Assembly: GCA_022768745.1 (NCBI GenBank)
Contig: JALELK010000071.1
Location: forward strand, 1 to 55,365
Direction: 5' to 3'
Length of the DNA stretch: 55,365 nt
Source: Lachnospiraceae bacterium
Lineage (GTDB): Bacteria; Bacillota; Clostridia; Lachnospirales; Lachnospiraceae
Shown one piece after another: positions 29,772 to 40,053 of the stretch. Below the pieces are notes generated by a model that was given only the letters and a program-made list of their open reading frames with translations, was not told where the DNA came from and did not search any database. A program made the translations under genes and the position numbers. Each line of letters starts with the position of its first letter. The first letter of the stretch is position 1.

Positions 29772-31136
29772 CTATATCGTCACTTCTCCTCTTTTGTTTA
29801 ACCCTCTTTTTCTTCCAAGATAAATTAAACCAACTGCCAGAAGTATCGCCTTTAACACATTGTTGGCAATCATCATAACCCAAACGGAGACAATCCCCAT
29901 ATGTAAGACCCGCACACAGATAAATGCCCCCAGCACCCGGACACCCCACATACTGATTAACTCCACTACCAATGGGTATTTGGTATGTCCCATACCGTTA
30001 TAGATTCCTTCCATCACAGCCGAAGTTCCGAATACCGGTTCTGTAAATGCCACCATCCGAAGGAGCTTGCCTCCGATGGCAATCACCTTTTCATCCTTTG
30101 TAAAAAGGCTCATCATAAAATCTGCTCCAAAATACAAAAGCATTCCGGTGACACACATCAGCACAAAAATCATCCCGATGGAATATAGTTTTACCTTTCT
30201 CTCCTTGGTCTGATTTTTCTCTCCCACCGCGTTACCTATCAAGGTGGATGTAGCTGACATCATTCCGTATCCGGGCATATAAAATAATTCCTCGGCAGTA
30301 ATGGCAATGGCGTGGGCTGCGTAGACAATGGTGCTCATAGATGACACAAAACTTGTAAACACAATATGCCCCATGCAGGATGCCATTCTTGTGAGAACAA
30401 TGGGAAATCCGATGGCCATAATGCCCCTTAACACTCTGGCATTGGGTTTGTATTGCTCGATGGAAATCTTTCTTGGTGCATCTCCACACAAAATCGGATT
30501 TCTAAAAAAAGCTACAGTCATCAGAATTCCGCCCACAGTCACAGAAATTCCGGTGGAGACGCCGGCGCCTACAGCCCCAAGTCCCACCACATAAATCATG
30601 ATGTAATTCAAAATAATATTCAGCCCGTTGACAAAGACATTGATATACATAGGGGTTTTTGCGTCCTTGGTGGCCCGTATTGCCGCCCCCAAAATAATGG
30701 TGGCTGAACGAAATACCATAGGGATATTAATATAGACAAAATATTTGGTAGCGTCCCTTCGGATAGACGGTTCTGCTCCCATCCATCCCGGCATATAAGG
30801 AGCTATCCAAAGGGTAATCGCCGTCATTATAACGCCGATTAACACCGCGACAAACACCGTCTGTCCCGCTGCACTATGAACTTTATCCCGGTCATCCTCA
30901 CCAATGCCTCTGGCTATGTAGGACAAAAAGCCCACACCCAATGCACTGATTACACTGTGAATCAGCCAACTGTATGTGGAGCTTAAAGATACGGTAGCTG
31001 TAGCAGAAGCTCCAAGCCGTCCCACCATAGCCGTATCAATGTATTGCAGTATTGTCTGTAAAAGCCCCTCCACAATGGCAGGCCATGCCAAAGCCAGAAG
31101 AGGCATAAAAATTGCTTCCTTTTTTTGCTTCTCCAT
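29772..31136 (-). CDS. MATE-family efflux transporter (second copy type)
   Basis: The 454-residue protein has about 12 membrane segments with MATE signatures such as LALAWPAIVEGLLQTILQYIDTAMVGRLG and TPMYINVFVNGLNIILNYI. Its sequence is clearly different from the other MATE protein in this window, so it is not a recent duplicate. The substrate is unknown. It lies 19 bp downstream of the diguanylate cyclase gene and may be co-transcribed with it. The ribosome binding site (AAAGGAA) is spaced rather far from the ATG. Confidence 0.9.
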   Translation of the reverse strand: MEKQKKEAIFMPLLALAWPAIVEGLLQTILQYIDTAMVGRLGASATATVSLSSTYSWLIHSVISALGVGFLSYIARGIGEDDRDKVHSAAGQTVFVAVLIGVIMTAITLWIAPYMPGWMGAEPSIRRDATKYFVYINIPMVFRSATIILGAAIRATKDAKTPMYINVFVNGLNIILNYIMIYVVGLGAVGAGVSTGISVTVGGILMTVAFFRNPILCGDAPRKISIEQYKPNARVLRGIMAIGFPIVLTRMASCMGHIVFTSFVSSMSTIVYAAHAIAITAEELFYMPGYGMMSATSTLIGNAVGEKNQTKERKVKLYSIGMIFVLMCVTGMLLYFGADFMMSLFTKDEKVIAIGGKLLRMVAFTEPVFGTSAVMEGIYNGMGHTKYPLVVELISMWGVRVLGAFICVRVLHMGIVSVWVMMIANNVLKAILLAVGLIYLGRKRGLNKRGEVTI

Positions 31137-31155
31137 ATATCGTCAATCGTTCCTT

Positions 31156-32439
31156 TTAACCTTTACAAATCTGGTCTCTGCCACCCTCTTTTGCCTGATA
31201 CAGGAAATCATCTGCTCTCTTCAATAAAGAGTCCGGCTCCTCGCCAAAAATACCTTTTGCAATTCCCATACTCATAGTGACGGAAATCTCTTTTTCTCTG
31301 TAGATAAGCACGTGTCCTCTGATTGCATCTAAAATGCCCTCTGCCAGCTTTTCCGCTTCCTCTAAAGTTGCCCGTTCAAAAACCAGCAGAAATTCTTCGC
31401 CGCCCCATCTGGCCACAAAGCCCTTTCCGCTCATATGTTCCTTCAATATCTTTGACACTTCCTGGAGCACCTTGTCTCCTGCCTCGTGTCCGTATATGTC
31501 ATTAATCTTTTTAAAGAAGTCAATGTCCCCAATGGCGGCACAGAAATTCGCATTTACCTTTGGAGCATTTCCCACCACCTGACACAGGCGCTTTTCCCCG
31601 TATCTGCGGTTCCGCAATTTCGTCAGGGCATCGTATTCCACCAATACACGAATCGCCTTTTGCATAGCCTTTCCGTCTCTGGCCAACGCCCCGATTTCAT
31701 CCTCTCTCTGGAGAATGGATGCCGGTATATCCGTGTTAAAGTTTCCTTTTGCCACATCATTGGTAAAGGCATTTAATTTCACCAACGGATCCACCATCTT
31801 GGTAATATAACGGATACTCAAAAGAGAAAATACTATGGCAAGTCCGATACAGATTCCCACCAAAGGAAGTACAGTGGACAGCACTCCCGCCTTTACATCT
31901 GCCGAGGAACAACTGATTCCAATCATCCCATAAACGGTTCCGTCTTCTAAAAGCAAAGGCTTATAGTAGGCAAATTGCTTTTCTTTTCCGACCTTTACAT
32001 CCTTGAAAAAAGATTCCTCTTTTCCGTCAATGGTTTTCGCCGTCACCAGGGTAGGCGCCTTGGTACTTAAATATCTCTCCCCATCGGCACTTTTGAGTGT
32101 AGTCTGCACCCGGATATTTTTGCAGAACAGGGTAACCTCATATCCAAAGCTGTCCTTTACCTCATCGATGATAGAGTAGTCCTTCGTAATCTCAGCGTCT
32201 CCTTTGTACACCTGATAGGAGCCATCTTCCAACAATTTAATGCCAAATACACCGGGGTACTTGGCATCATATTGACTCTGCACCAGAGCAGTAACTTCCT
32301 TCATTTTCTGATATTCCTGCCGGGTGATAGATTTTGACACGGTCACAACCCCCACCACAACAATCACTGCGGTAATAACCAAAAAGGAAACCAGTTCCAA
32401 ACTTAATAGTTTTTTCCGAAGTCCTTTCTTTTGTTTCAT
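31156..32439 (-). CDS. Membrane diguanylate cyclase (Cache-like sensor, HAMP, GGDEF)
   Basis: The 427-residue protein has a membrane segment at residues 15-35, an extracytoplasmic sensor of about 140 residues that looks like a single Cache domain (ends YYKPLLLEDGTVYGMIGISCSS), a second membrane segment, a HAMP linker (VDPLVKLNAFTNDVAKGNF) and a GGDEF domain. The active site ARWGGEEFLLVF and the YGHEAGDKVL motif are intact. There is no RxxD inhibitory site five residues before the active site. It should make cyclic-di-GMP. It starts 2 bp after the stop of the EIIC-EAL gene. Confidence 0.92.
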   Translation of the reverse strand: MKQKKGLRKKLLSLELVSFLVITAVIVVVGVVTVSKSITRQEYQKMKEVTALVQSQYDAKYPGVFGIKLLEDGSYQVYKGDAEITKDYSIIDEVKDSFGYEVTLFCKNIRVQTTLKSADGERYLSTKAPTLVTAKTIDGKEESFFKDVKVGKEKQFAYYKPLLLEDGTVYGMIGISCSSADVKAGVLSTVLPLVGICIGLAIVFSLLSIRYITKMVDPLVKLNAFTNDVAKGNFNTDIPASILQREDEIGALARDGKAMQKAIRVLVEYDALTKLRNRRYGEKRLCQVVGNAPKVNANFCAAIGDIDFFKKINDIYGHEAGDKVLQEVSKILKEHMSGKGFVARWGGEEFLLVFERATLEEAEKLAEGILDAIRGHVLIYREKEISVTMSMGIAKGIFGEEPDSLLKRADDFLYQAKEGGRDQICKG

Positions 32440-32441
32440 CC

Positions 32442-34532
32442 TCAGTCTTCCTCCCTGTGTTTTGCATATTCCACAAATTCATCCAATGGTATTGCCGGAC
32501 TGTAATAATAACCCTGGAAATAATCGCATCCCAGTTCCTTCAACTCGTCCAATTTCTTTTGGGAATCCACATATTCTGCCACCACACGAAATCCCAAAGA
32601 ATTGCCCAGAAGGATAATGGAAGCCACAATATCCCTGCTCCTCTCATTGCTCATCATATCTTCCACCAGACTTCCGTCCAGCTTCACGTGGGAGAATCGA
32701 TTTTCCTTCAGGTTTTTAATAGAGGTGGTTCCCATACTGAAATCATCCATAGAAACATTGATTCCCTCTCTCTTAAGGCGAGCAATGTTGGCACTTACAT
32801 ATCTCAAATCATCCAGATCAATATCTTCTGTAATCTCAATACACAGCTGTTCACACACTTGATACCTTCTGGCAATCAAAATAATATCCGTCACAAAAAT
32901 GTCATCATTTAACTGGTCTCCGGAAATATTAGCAGAGATGCAAAGGTCTTCCATACCGGCTTTTTTCAATCGGACAATATCCCTGCACACCTGTCGAAGT
33001 ATGGTTCTCTCCAACTGGTCTTCGATTCCTGCTTCCTTTGCCATGTGAACCACAAACGGCGGAAACAGCATTTTCCCTCCGTAATTCCATCGGAGCAAAG
33101 CTTCCGCCCCATAGATGTGACCCTTTTGATCCATCTGAGGCTGGTAATACATGTGAATCCGCTCCCCGGCAATATCATCTTTTAACTTAGAAACCAAAGC
33201 TGCCGCCGCAATTGCCATAGAGTTGTGCTGATTTAAAATAGAAAACTCCCCGGCATTTTCCATATTAGCCTTGTAATAATTCTCCAGAGATTCCGTGGAG
33301 AGCTCTACGTTTTCCGCATCAGTTTTTTCCATCATCTTCACAAAAGGAATGTAAATAAGTATTCCCACCAGTATGATGATGCCCTGTACAAAGGCTCCCC
33401 GCCAGCTTCCAGTGGCATAATATCCGCTAAAGAATACAGGGGTAGTCCAGGTCACCGCCTCTGTGGTGACAGGCATAAATCCAATGTAAGTGGCAACATA
33501 TGCAATGGTCAAAGACACCAGCGGCGTCAGGATAAAAGGTATCACCAAAATAGGGTTAAAAATTACCGGAATTCCAAACACCAACGGCTCGTTCACGTTA
33601 AAGAGAATCGGAAGGGCAACCGTGCCTAAAACAGCCCGCTGTTCCTTTCTTTTTTCAAAAATAAACATAGCAATAAACAGACACAATGCCGTACCACAGC
33701 CACCAATCAGGGTAAAGGTGTCCAGAAATGTCCTGGATACAATCATCGTGGGATCTGCATTTGCCGGAGCAAACACCGTATTCATCACCGGTTCCATAAC
33801 GCCACCGCCATGAACTCCAAAGAACCACAACAGACTTTCCACTCCCATAAGAAGCAAAGCAGAGCCATAGGATGGTCCCATCTTCATAAATACGTAAGTG
33901 GCAAAATTGCCAAATGCCTCATTGATACTGACCACATGGTACACATGGTACATAATCTCGTTAAAGGCAAAGAACACAATAATACACACGCTAAAAGGAA
34001 TCATCATCCAATAAATGGTATAAATCCTACGCTCCATATTCAAAGAAAAGGATAATTGCCTGCGCTTCTCAATAAACCGATAAATGGTAAAGAAAAGTTT
34101 TATACATAAAATGGATACTAATGATGCAGTAAAAATACCTGTGGCATTATAGTACCGGGAGTCAAATCCAGTGTAGGTATAACCAAGTGAAAAAAGTACG
34201 CTGATAAAACTGGACAACACTGCTGCCGCAGTGACAAACTTTGATCCCACATAGAATTTTTCAGAGTACATAAAAGAAACAGCAATACAAAAGTATAATG
34301 CTGTAGCCCCGAAAGTCAAATTATAGATACTGTGAAAAAGTTCGTAGAAAAGATGTCCCCACAAACTCTGTGCATACCAGTTCTGAATCTGTCCCACCGG
34401 GATAGATAACACAATCTGAGATAAAACTCCTACCACCACCAGTGGCAGACACATCAAAAATCCTCGTTTAATGGAATCAAGTACGTAATTTGACTCCATC
34501 TTATGGGATAATTTCAATAGCCTTTCATACAT
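32442..34532 (-). CDS. PTS EIIC-like membrane domain fused to an EAL phosphodiesterase
   Basis: The 696-residue protein has an N-terminal region of about 420 residues with some ten membrane segments that resembles cellobiose-type EIIC (GGCGTALCLFIAMFIFEK, LFNVNEPLVFGIPVIFNPILVIPFILTPL). No EIIA or EIIB domain is present. A C-terminal EAL domain (about residues 450-690) keeps the catalytic set: E in GAEALLRW, N in SANISGDQL, E in IEITED, DD in SMDDFSMG, K in VKLDGS, E in VVAEYVD and Q in FQGYYY. It probably hydrolyses cyclic-di-GMP under control of a sugar-binding membrane domain. The fusion partner supports sensing rather than transport; this is inference. Confidence 0.9.
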   Translation of the reverse strand: MYERLLKLSHKMESNYVLDSIKRGFLMCLPLVVVGVLSQIVLSIPVGQIQNWYAQSLWGHLFYELFHSIYNLTFGATALYFCIAVSFMYSEKFYVGSKFVTAAAVLSSFISVLFSLGYTYTGFDSRYYNATGIFTASLVSILCIKLFFTIYRFIEKRRQLSFSLNMERRIYTIYWMMIPFSVCIIVFFAFNEIMYHVYHVVSINEAFGNFATYVFMKMGPSYGSALLLMGVESLLWFFGVHGGGVMEPVMNTVFAPANADPTMIVSRTFLDTFTLIGGCGTALCLFIAMFIFEKRKEQRAVLGTVALPILFNVNEPLVFGIPVIFNPILVIPFILTPLVSLTIAYVATYIGFMPVTTEAVTWTTPVFFSGYYATGSWRGAFVQGIIILVGILIYIPFVKMMEKTDAENVELSTESLENYYKANMENAGEFSILNQHNSMAIAAAALVSKLKDDIAGERIHMYYQPQMDQKGHIYGAEALLRWNYGGKMLFPPFVVHMAKEAGIEDQLERTILRQVCRDIVRLKKAGMEDLCISANISGDQLNDDIFVTDIILIARRYQVCEQLCIEITEDIDLDDLRYVSANIARLKREGINVSMDDFSMGTTSIKNLKENRFSHVKLDGSLVEDMMSNERSRDIVASIILLGNSLGFRVVAEYVDSQKKLDELKELGCDYFQGYYYSPAIPLDEFVEYAKHREED

Positions 34533-34551
34533 ATAAAACTCCTACTCCGAC

Positions 34552-36255
34552 CTACGCTCTGGCATCCAGCAATTTTTCAAAGTCCTCCATACAAAGAGGT
34601 TTGGAAAAGAAAAATCCCTGGATAAAATCACAGCCGCAGGTGGTCAAAAATTCCACCTGTTCCTCAGTCTCTGCTCCCTCAGCCACCACCTGGGCTCCAA
34701 TGGAATGGGTCATCTCAATAATAGATCTGATAATTCCGTTGGCCTTGCTGGCAGTACCGATTTTTTGTATAAAACCTCTATCCAATTTTACCACATCAAA
34801 ATCATAATCCCTCAATGTGCTAAAAGAGGAATAGCCGCTTCCAAAATCGTCCAGATAGAATTTAATTCCAATGTTTTTAAATTCCGCCAAAGCACTTTTG
34901 TTGGTTTCAGCCACACTGGAATACGCGGTTTCTGTCACCTCAAAACGGGTATAATCAATAGGCACCGTGGTATTTGATATATCCTGCAAAACTGCAGTAA
35001 TCATTTTTTTGTCGTAGAAATCCATTCTGGACATATTAATAGAAACCGGCACAATATGTTTTCCCTCTCTGTGCCGCTCCTCTAAAAATGAAATCACCGA
35101 CCGCTCCACGAATAGGTCCATCTGGGAGATTCTGCCGCTATCCTCCAAAACAGGAACAAAAGCCCCCGGAGAAACCATTTCACCGTTGGAACGCTCCCAG
35201 CGAATCAAGGCTTCCGCCGAAGCCACTCTCTTAGTCTTTACATTGTAAACCGGCTGATAAAATACCTTAAACTCTCCGTTGTCCATGGCATTTTTCAGCT
35301 CACTGAGAGTATCCGTCCTCTCTCGATATTTTTTTCTCATTTTCTCATCAAAATAGATAAAGGGCTTCACGTATTCGTCTTCGATGTAGTGAAGGGCCAT
35401 TCTGGCGCCATCACACATATGACCCACATCCCCTGCTCTCTCATCGGCTCCAATTAGATAGATACCGCAAATACCAAAAAGCTCCATAGAGCGGTTGTTC
35501 ACCACATAGGTCTGATGCAAAAGATTTGTGAGAATATCTTCACGAATGCACCGTCTGTCCACCAGACAAGCAAAGTGATCTGCATTGACCCTGCCCACTA
35601 AAAGCGGTCGCAACTCGGATCTTTTCAACGCACGACAAACTCTCCGGAGCGCCCGGTCACCGCCATCAGAACCAAATACGTCATTTACCGCCTTAAATCC
35701 CCGTAGGTTAATATATAAAATCGCGAACTCTTCTTTGCGCTGCTCATCCCGAATCAACTGCTGAGCCGCCTCGATAAACCCTCTGTGGTTATATTCTCCT
35801 GTGAGGGTATCCCTGCCTAAAAGGGAAGTCTTGTCCTCCATAGTAGCAATCACATATCCCTTTTCCCGATTCAGATAATAGTGATGAAATAATTTATTGT
35901 GAATGTCTCCCTGTTCGTCCACCAGGCGACAGGTAAACATATACTCATCGGATTTTGCCAACTTGTTTTTGATAAGTAAAACATCACTGTTATTCAGATA
36001 TTCCTCTTTGTCCTCTGAAAAAATATAATGTCGGGCCATCTTGTGTCTGGCTTCGCTGTACTGGTGAAATTCCTTGGTCCACTCCCACTTTACCCCTGTG
36101 TTGTCGTAATCCACAAACATATTTTTTTCATTAATATCAATAAGGATAACGTAGTCATAAACTCTGGAAACCAAACTGGACATAATCTGTTCGTGAAGTA
36201 AATCCACATCTGCTGTTTCCCGGTGCCAATTCCCCAAAATGTTTTTTTCTCCCAT
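34552..36255 (-). CDS. GGDEF-EAL protein with degenerate GGDEF
   Basis: The 567-residue soluble protein has an N-terminal PAS-like region (residues 1-150), a GGDEF domain whose active site reads GRVNADHFACLV in place of GGDEF, and a C-terminal EAL domain that looks active: SAEALIRW, VSINMSRMDF, FEVTETAY, YLDDFGSGYSSFS, VKLDRGFI, VVAEGAETEEQ and IQGFFFSKP. It is probably a phosphodiesterase whose GGDEF domain is regulatory. It is 19 bp upstream of the EIIC-EAL gene, first in the run of three cyclic-di-GMP genes. Confidence 0.9.
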   Translation of the reverse strand: MGEKNILGNWHRETADVDLLHEQIMSSLVSRVYDYVILIDINEKNMFVDYDNTGVKWEWTKEFHQYSEARHKMARHYIFSEDKEEYLNNSDVLLIKNKLAKSDEYMFTCRLVDEQGDIHNKLFHHYYLNREKGYVIATMEDKTSLLGRDTLTGEYNHRGFIEAAQQLIRDEQRKEEFAILYINLRGFKAVNDVFGSDGGDRALRRVCRALKRSELRPLLVGRVNADHFACLVDRRCIREDILTNLLHQTYVVNNRSMELFGICGIYLIGADERAGDVGHMCDGARMALHYIEDEYVKPFIYFDEKMRKKYRERTDTLSELKNAMDNGEFKVFYQPVYNVKTKRVASAEALIRWERSNGEMVSPGAFVPVLEDSGRISQMDLFVERSVISFLEERHREGKHIVPVSINMSRMDFYDKKMITAVLQDISNTTVPIDYTRFEVTETAYSSVAETNKSALAEFKNIGIKFYLDDFGSGYSSFSTLRDYDFDVVKLDRGFIQKIGTASKANGIIRSIIEMTHSIGAQVVAEGAETEEQVEFLTTCGCDFIQGFFFSKPLCMEDFEKLLDARA

Positions 36256-36431
36256 AATTTCTCACCGCTCCAACTTTTGTACAAAAAACCACTTTCATTT
36301 TACCATTTCACTATAAAAATGACAACGAAATCCGTCGTATTTTCTGTATTGAAACGTCTTTTTTTATGGCGAAAAAAAAGGTATACTAAGCACATAGAAA
36401 ACGGATAACAATATATGGTGGGAGGGGTAAA

Positions 36432-38270
36432 ATGAAACAACTATATACCCAGTGGGGAGAACAATTGGATAGAGAACAGGTATTACAGGAATATCCCAGA
36501 CCAGCTCTGGTTCGCAACTCCTATATCAACCTAAATGGTCTCTGGCAATACAAATTCAGTACAGATTCCGAAATTCCCTCATCCTATGATGGAGAGATTT
36601 TAGTGCCCTTTTCTCCGGAAGCTGCCCTCTCCGGCGTAAACCGCCAGCTTCAACCGGGAGAATTTCTCTGGTATTTCAAAGAAATTCCTTTTAACCGGGA
36701 GAAAATTTTGGCCGGAGAATCCCTTCTTTTGCACTTTGGCGCCGTGGACCAAAGTTGTTCTGTTTACATAAATGGCAAGAAAATTTTTTCTCATCAGGGA
36801 GGATATCTCCCCTTTACGGTTGATTTGACTCCGGCTTTAAAGTCTGTTTCCACTTCCCCCTTCCAATTACAACTCCAGGTACAGGATGTCAGCGACACCT
36901 CCTATCATTCCAGAGGGAAACAAAAGTTGCAAAGAGGTGGCATGTACTACACTGCCCAGAGTGGCATCTGGCAGACCGTCTGGATGGAATATGTTCCAAA
37001 AACCTATATTTCTTCCGTGTTTACAGAATCAAATTCAGATGAAGGAATTATTTCCTTTTTGATTTTCGCTGCAGAAAATGAGTCTTTTGACAGAAAATTA
37101 CGTGCAAATCTATCTTATTCTCTGGAGATTTATCCGGCAGAGATATTTGAGGGAGCCATAAATCAACCCTCCGGTTATTTTGAAAGATTGGCATTAGACA
37201 CACCGCTGTTTTCCACCCAAGGGGAGTTTTCCACTGACGAGACCGCTTCTGATATCCGTCTATCCGCCTCTCTCCCGGAAGAGGAAAAGAAACTGTGGAC
37301 ACCGGACACTCCCTATCTCTATCCTTACAAAATCAAATTGGATGAGGATGTGGTAGCAGGATATTTTGCCTTCCGCAGTATCAGTCGTGAATCGGATGAA
37401 AACGGCATTATGCGAATCTGTCTCAACCACACTCCTATTTTTATGCGAGGGGTATTGGATCAGGGATACTGGCCGGATGGTTTGATGAGCGCCCCGTCAG
37501 ACGAAGCCTTTCTCTTTGACATCCAAAACCTGAAAGCCTTAGGCTACAATATGATTCGCAAACACATAAAGATTGAGCCACAACGTTTTTATTATCACTG
37601 TGATCGGCTGGGAATGTTTATCTGGCAGGATATGGTAAACGGGGGAAGTTCCTATAAAGACTGGTATGTGACCTATCTGGCCACAGTAAAATCTGCCCTC
37701 TACCTAAAGAGTTCGGATTGCCACAAAAAACTTTTATCCCGGGAAAGTGATGAGGGCAAAAAGGAATGGGAAACAGAGATGCTTTCTACCATCCGGCTGT
37801 TAAAAAACCACCCCTGCATCAGTACCTGGGTAATTTTTAACGAGGGCTGGGGACAATTTGAGACGAAACGTATGGTATCTTTGGCTTATGAGGAAGACTC
37901 CTCCCGATTGATTGATGCCACCAGCGGATGGTATGACCAAAACGTAGGGGATATGAACAGTTACCACAACTACTTTTTCCCTCTCGCCATTCCAAGAAAG
38001 GCGAAAAAAAATGACAGAGTAACTGTACTCTCGGAATTTGGTGGATACTCCATGGCTATCCCCGGACATTGCACCGGAGAAGGGCTGTATGGATACGGCA
38101 CCTTTACCGATATGGATAAACTGCAGGAGGCTTTTGACCGCCGGGAATCCCAGGTACAAGCCCTGATTCCCCAAGGACTCTGTGCCAGTGTCTATACTCA
38201 GGTCAGTGACATCGAAGATGAGGTCAACGGCATCTTTACCTATGACCGAAAAATTCAAAAACTGAAATAA
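36432..38270 (+). CDS. Glycoside hydrolase family 2 protein
   Basis: The 612-residue enzyme has the GH2 order: an N-terminal jelly-roll (about residues 10-190, SYINLNGLWQYKFSTD, GGYLPFTVDLTPALK), an immunoglobulin-like domain, and a TIM-barrel. The general acid/base Glu is in WVIFNEGWGQF and the probable nucleophile Glu in VLSEFGGYS. There is no signal peptide, so it acts in the cytoplasm on imported oligosaccharides. The sugar specificity (beta-galactoside, glucuronide or mannoside) cannot be told. GGGAGGGG precedes the start. It has no transporter or regulator beside it. Confidence 0.9.
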   Translation: MKQLYTQWGEQLDREQVLQEYPRPALVRNSYINLNGLWQYKFSTDSEIPSSYDGEILVPFSPEAALSGVNRQLQPGEFLWYFKEIPFNREKILAGESLLLHFGAVDQSCSVYINGKKIFSHQGGYLPFTVDLTPALKSVSTSPFQLQLQVQDVSDTSYHSRGKQKLQRGGMYYTAQSGIWQTVWMEYVPKTYISSVFTESNSDEGIISFLIFAAENESFDRKLRANLSYSLEIYPAEIFEGAINQPSGYFERLALDTPLFSTQGEFSTDETASDIRLSASLPEEEKKLWTPDTPYLYPYKIKLDEDVVAGYFAFRSISRESDENGIMRICLNHTPIFMRGVLDQGYWPDGLMSAPSDEAFLFDIQNLKALGYNMIRKHIKIEPQRFYYHCDRLGMFIWQDMVNGGSSYKDWYVTYLATVKSALYLKSSDCHKKLLSRESDEGKKEWETEMLSTIRLLKNHPCISTWVIFNEGWGQFETKRMVSLAYEEDSSRLIDATSGWYDQNVGDMNSYHNYFFPLAIPRKAKKNDRVTVLSEFGGYSMAIPGHCTGEGLYGYGTFTDMDKLQEAFDRRESQVQALIPQGLCASVYTQVSDIEDEVNGIFTYDRKIQKLK

Positions 38271-38285
38271 TCATATGAAACAACA

Positions 38286-38310
38286 AAAGGGCTCCCATAA
38301 GGAGCCCTTA
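38286..38310. terminator. Terminator between GH2 and hcp genes
   Basis: AAGGGCTCC-CATAA-GGAGCCCTT is a perfect 9-bp stem. The minus-strand side is followed by TTTGTTGTTT, so it mainly serves hcp, and it also lies just after the GH2 stop. Confidence 0.8.
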
Positions 38311-38314
38311 ACTA

Positions 38315-39949
38315 TTAACCAAAGAAAATCTTCATATCTTCTTCTACTGTAGTAATTCCGGCAATGCCAAAGTTTTCCACCAGTACATTTGCCACATTTG
38401 GTGATAAGAATGCCGGCAATGTAGGTCCAAGGTGAATATTCTTCACCCCCAGGTATAAAAGTGCCAAAAGCACGATTACCGCCTTCTGCTCATACCAGGA
38501 AATATTGTAGACAATCGGAAGATCATTGATGTCATCCAGTTCAAAAATTTCTTTCAACTTCAAGGCAATCACTGCCAGAGAATAGGAGTCATTACACTGT
38601 CCCGCATCTAAGACTCTCGGTATTCCGCCGATATCTCCCAAGTCTAACTTATTGTATTTATATTTTGCACATCCGGCGGTCAGGATTACGGTATCCTTTG
38701 GCAATGCCTTAGCAAAATCTGCATAATAATCTCTGGATTTTGTCCGACCATCACAGCCTGCCATAACCACAAACTTTTTGATTGCTCCGGATTTTACTGC
38801 ATCAACCACAGTATCTGCCAACGCAAATACCTGCTCGTGGGCAAATCCTCCCACGATTTCTCCCTGTTCAATCTCTGTCGGAGCTGCACAGGTTTTTGCT
38901 AATGCAATGATTTCTGAAAAGTCTTTTTCCTCACCGATTTCTCCCGGAATATGCTTACATCCCGGATATCCTGCTGCTCCTGTGGTAAATAAACGGTCCT
39001 TGTAACTGTCCTTTGGCGGAACAATACAGTTGGTGGTCATTAAGATCGGACCATTAAAGCTTTCAAACTCTTCTCCCTGCTTCCACCACGCATTTCCGTA
39101 GTTCCCTATAAGATTATCGTATTTTTTTAACGAAGGATAATAGTGTGCAGGCAACATTTCCGAATGGGTATATACATCCACTCCGGTGCCCTTTGTCTGC
39201 TCTAAAAGCATTTCCAAATCTCTCAAATCATGACCGGAAACCAAAATACCCGGACGATTCTTCACGCCAATATTTACCTTTGTCACCTCAGGGTTTCCAT
39301 ATGCAGAGGTATTGGCTGCATCCAACATTGCCATTCCTTCCACACCGTATTTTCCTACCTCCAAAGTAAGTGCCACCAGATCATCTACGGTCAAACTGTC
39401 ATCTGTGGTTGCCGCCAAGGCTCTCTGTAAGAAAACATCCACTTCTTCACTATCCTTCAATAAAACATTTGCATGTTTGGAATAGGCAGATAATCCCTTT
39501 AAGCCATAAGTAATCAGCTCACGAAGAGAACGGATGTCCTCATCTTCTGTTGCCAGAACTCCCACTGTCTTTGCTTTCTCAGAAAAAGAATTCTTCTCCC
39601 CTTCCCAAAGAGCTGCCTCATTTAAACTTTCCTGTGAAGAAAGCTGCTCCAACAGTTCTCTCTTTTTTTTCAATGTATCTTCAACTCTTGCCACAATCAT
39701 ATCCTCATCAAAGTTGGCATTGGTAATTGTTGTAAATAAATTTAAGGTAATCAGGTGATTTACATCTGTTCCCACCGACTTTTCCTCCGCTCTGAGTGCC
39801 GTGGTAACCACTGAGATTCCCTTGGTCACATATACCAGTAAATCCTGCATTGCTGCTACTTCCGGTGTTTTTCCGCAGACGCCTCTCATGGTGCATCCCT
39901 TACAACCTGCAGTCTCCTGACACTGATAGCAAAACATTTTCTGTTCCAT
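38315..39949 (-). CDS. hcp: Hybrid cluster protein (hydroxylamine/NO reductase)
   Basis: A 544-residue Fe-S protein. The N-terminal cluster motif is [22 protein letters not shown], and ligands of the hybrid Fe-S-O cluster are in the C-terminal half (for example [80 protein letters not shown]). Hcp protects anaerobes against nitric oxide and hydroxylamine. The start at 39949 is placed after GGAGG. An operator palindrome and -10 lie upstream, and a CRP/FNR-type regulator gene is divergent. Confidence 0.95.
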   Translation of the reverse strand: MEQKMFCYQCQETAGCKGCTMRGVCGKTPEVAAMQDLLVYVTKGISVVTTALRAEEKSVGTDVNHLITLNLFTTITNANFDEDMIVARVEDTLKKKRELLEQLSSQESLNEAALWEGEKNSFSEKAKTVGVLATEDEDIRSLRELITYGLKGLSAYSKHANVLLKDSEEVDVFLQRALAATTDDSLTVDDLVALTLEVGKYGVEGMAMLDAANTSAYGNPEVTKVNIGVKNRPGILVSGHDLRDLEMLLEQTKGTGVDVYTHSEMLPAHYYPSLKKYDNLIGNYGNAWWKQGEEFESFNGPILMTTNCIVPPKDSYKDRLFTTGAAGYPGCKHIPGEIGEEKDFSEIIALAKTCAAPTEIEQGEIVGGFAHEQVFALADTVVDAVKSGAIKKFVVMAGCDGRTKSRDYYADFAKALPKDTVILTAGCAKYKYNKLDLGDIGGIPRVLDAGQCNDSYSLAVIALKLKEIFELDDINDLPIVYNISWYEQKAVIVLLALLYLGVKNIHLGPTLPAFLSPNVANVLVENFGIAGITTVEEDMKIFFG

Positions 39950-39997
39950 TTTATTACTTCCTCCTTTATGTTCCGGTTGTGTTGCTTTACAAACAAG

Positions 39998-40039
39998 AGT
40001 GTAGTATACTTTTTGAAACAATTCCGTTGTTATAACAAC
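39998..40039 (-). promoter_or_regulatory. CRP/FNR-type operator (site 1) with the hcp -10 box
   Basis: The palindrome GTTGT-TATA-ACAAC is at 40026-40039. On the minus strand TACACT (39998-40003) ends 34.5 bp from its centre, the spacing seen at the two other copies, which would put the operator near -41.5 as at class II activated promoters. The same site lies 14 bp before the start codon of the divergent regulator gene, so it may also control that gene. Confidence 0.75.
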
Positions 40040-40053
40040 ATATAGGAGAATTT

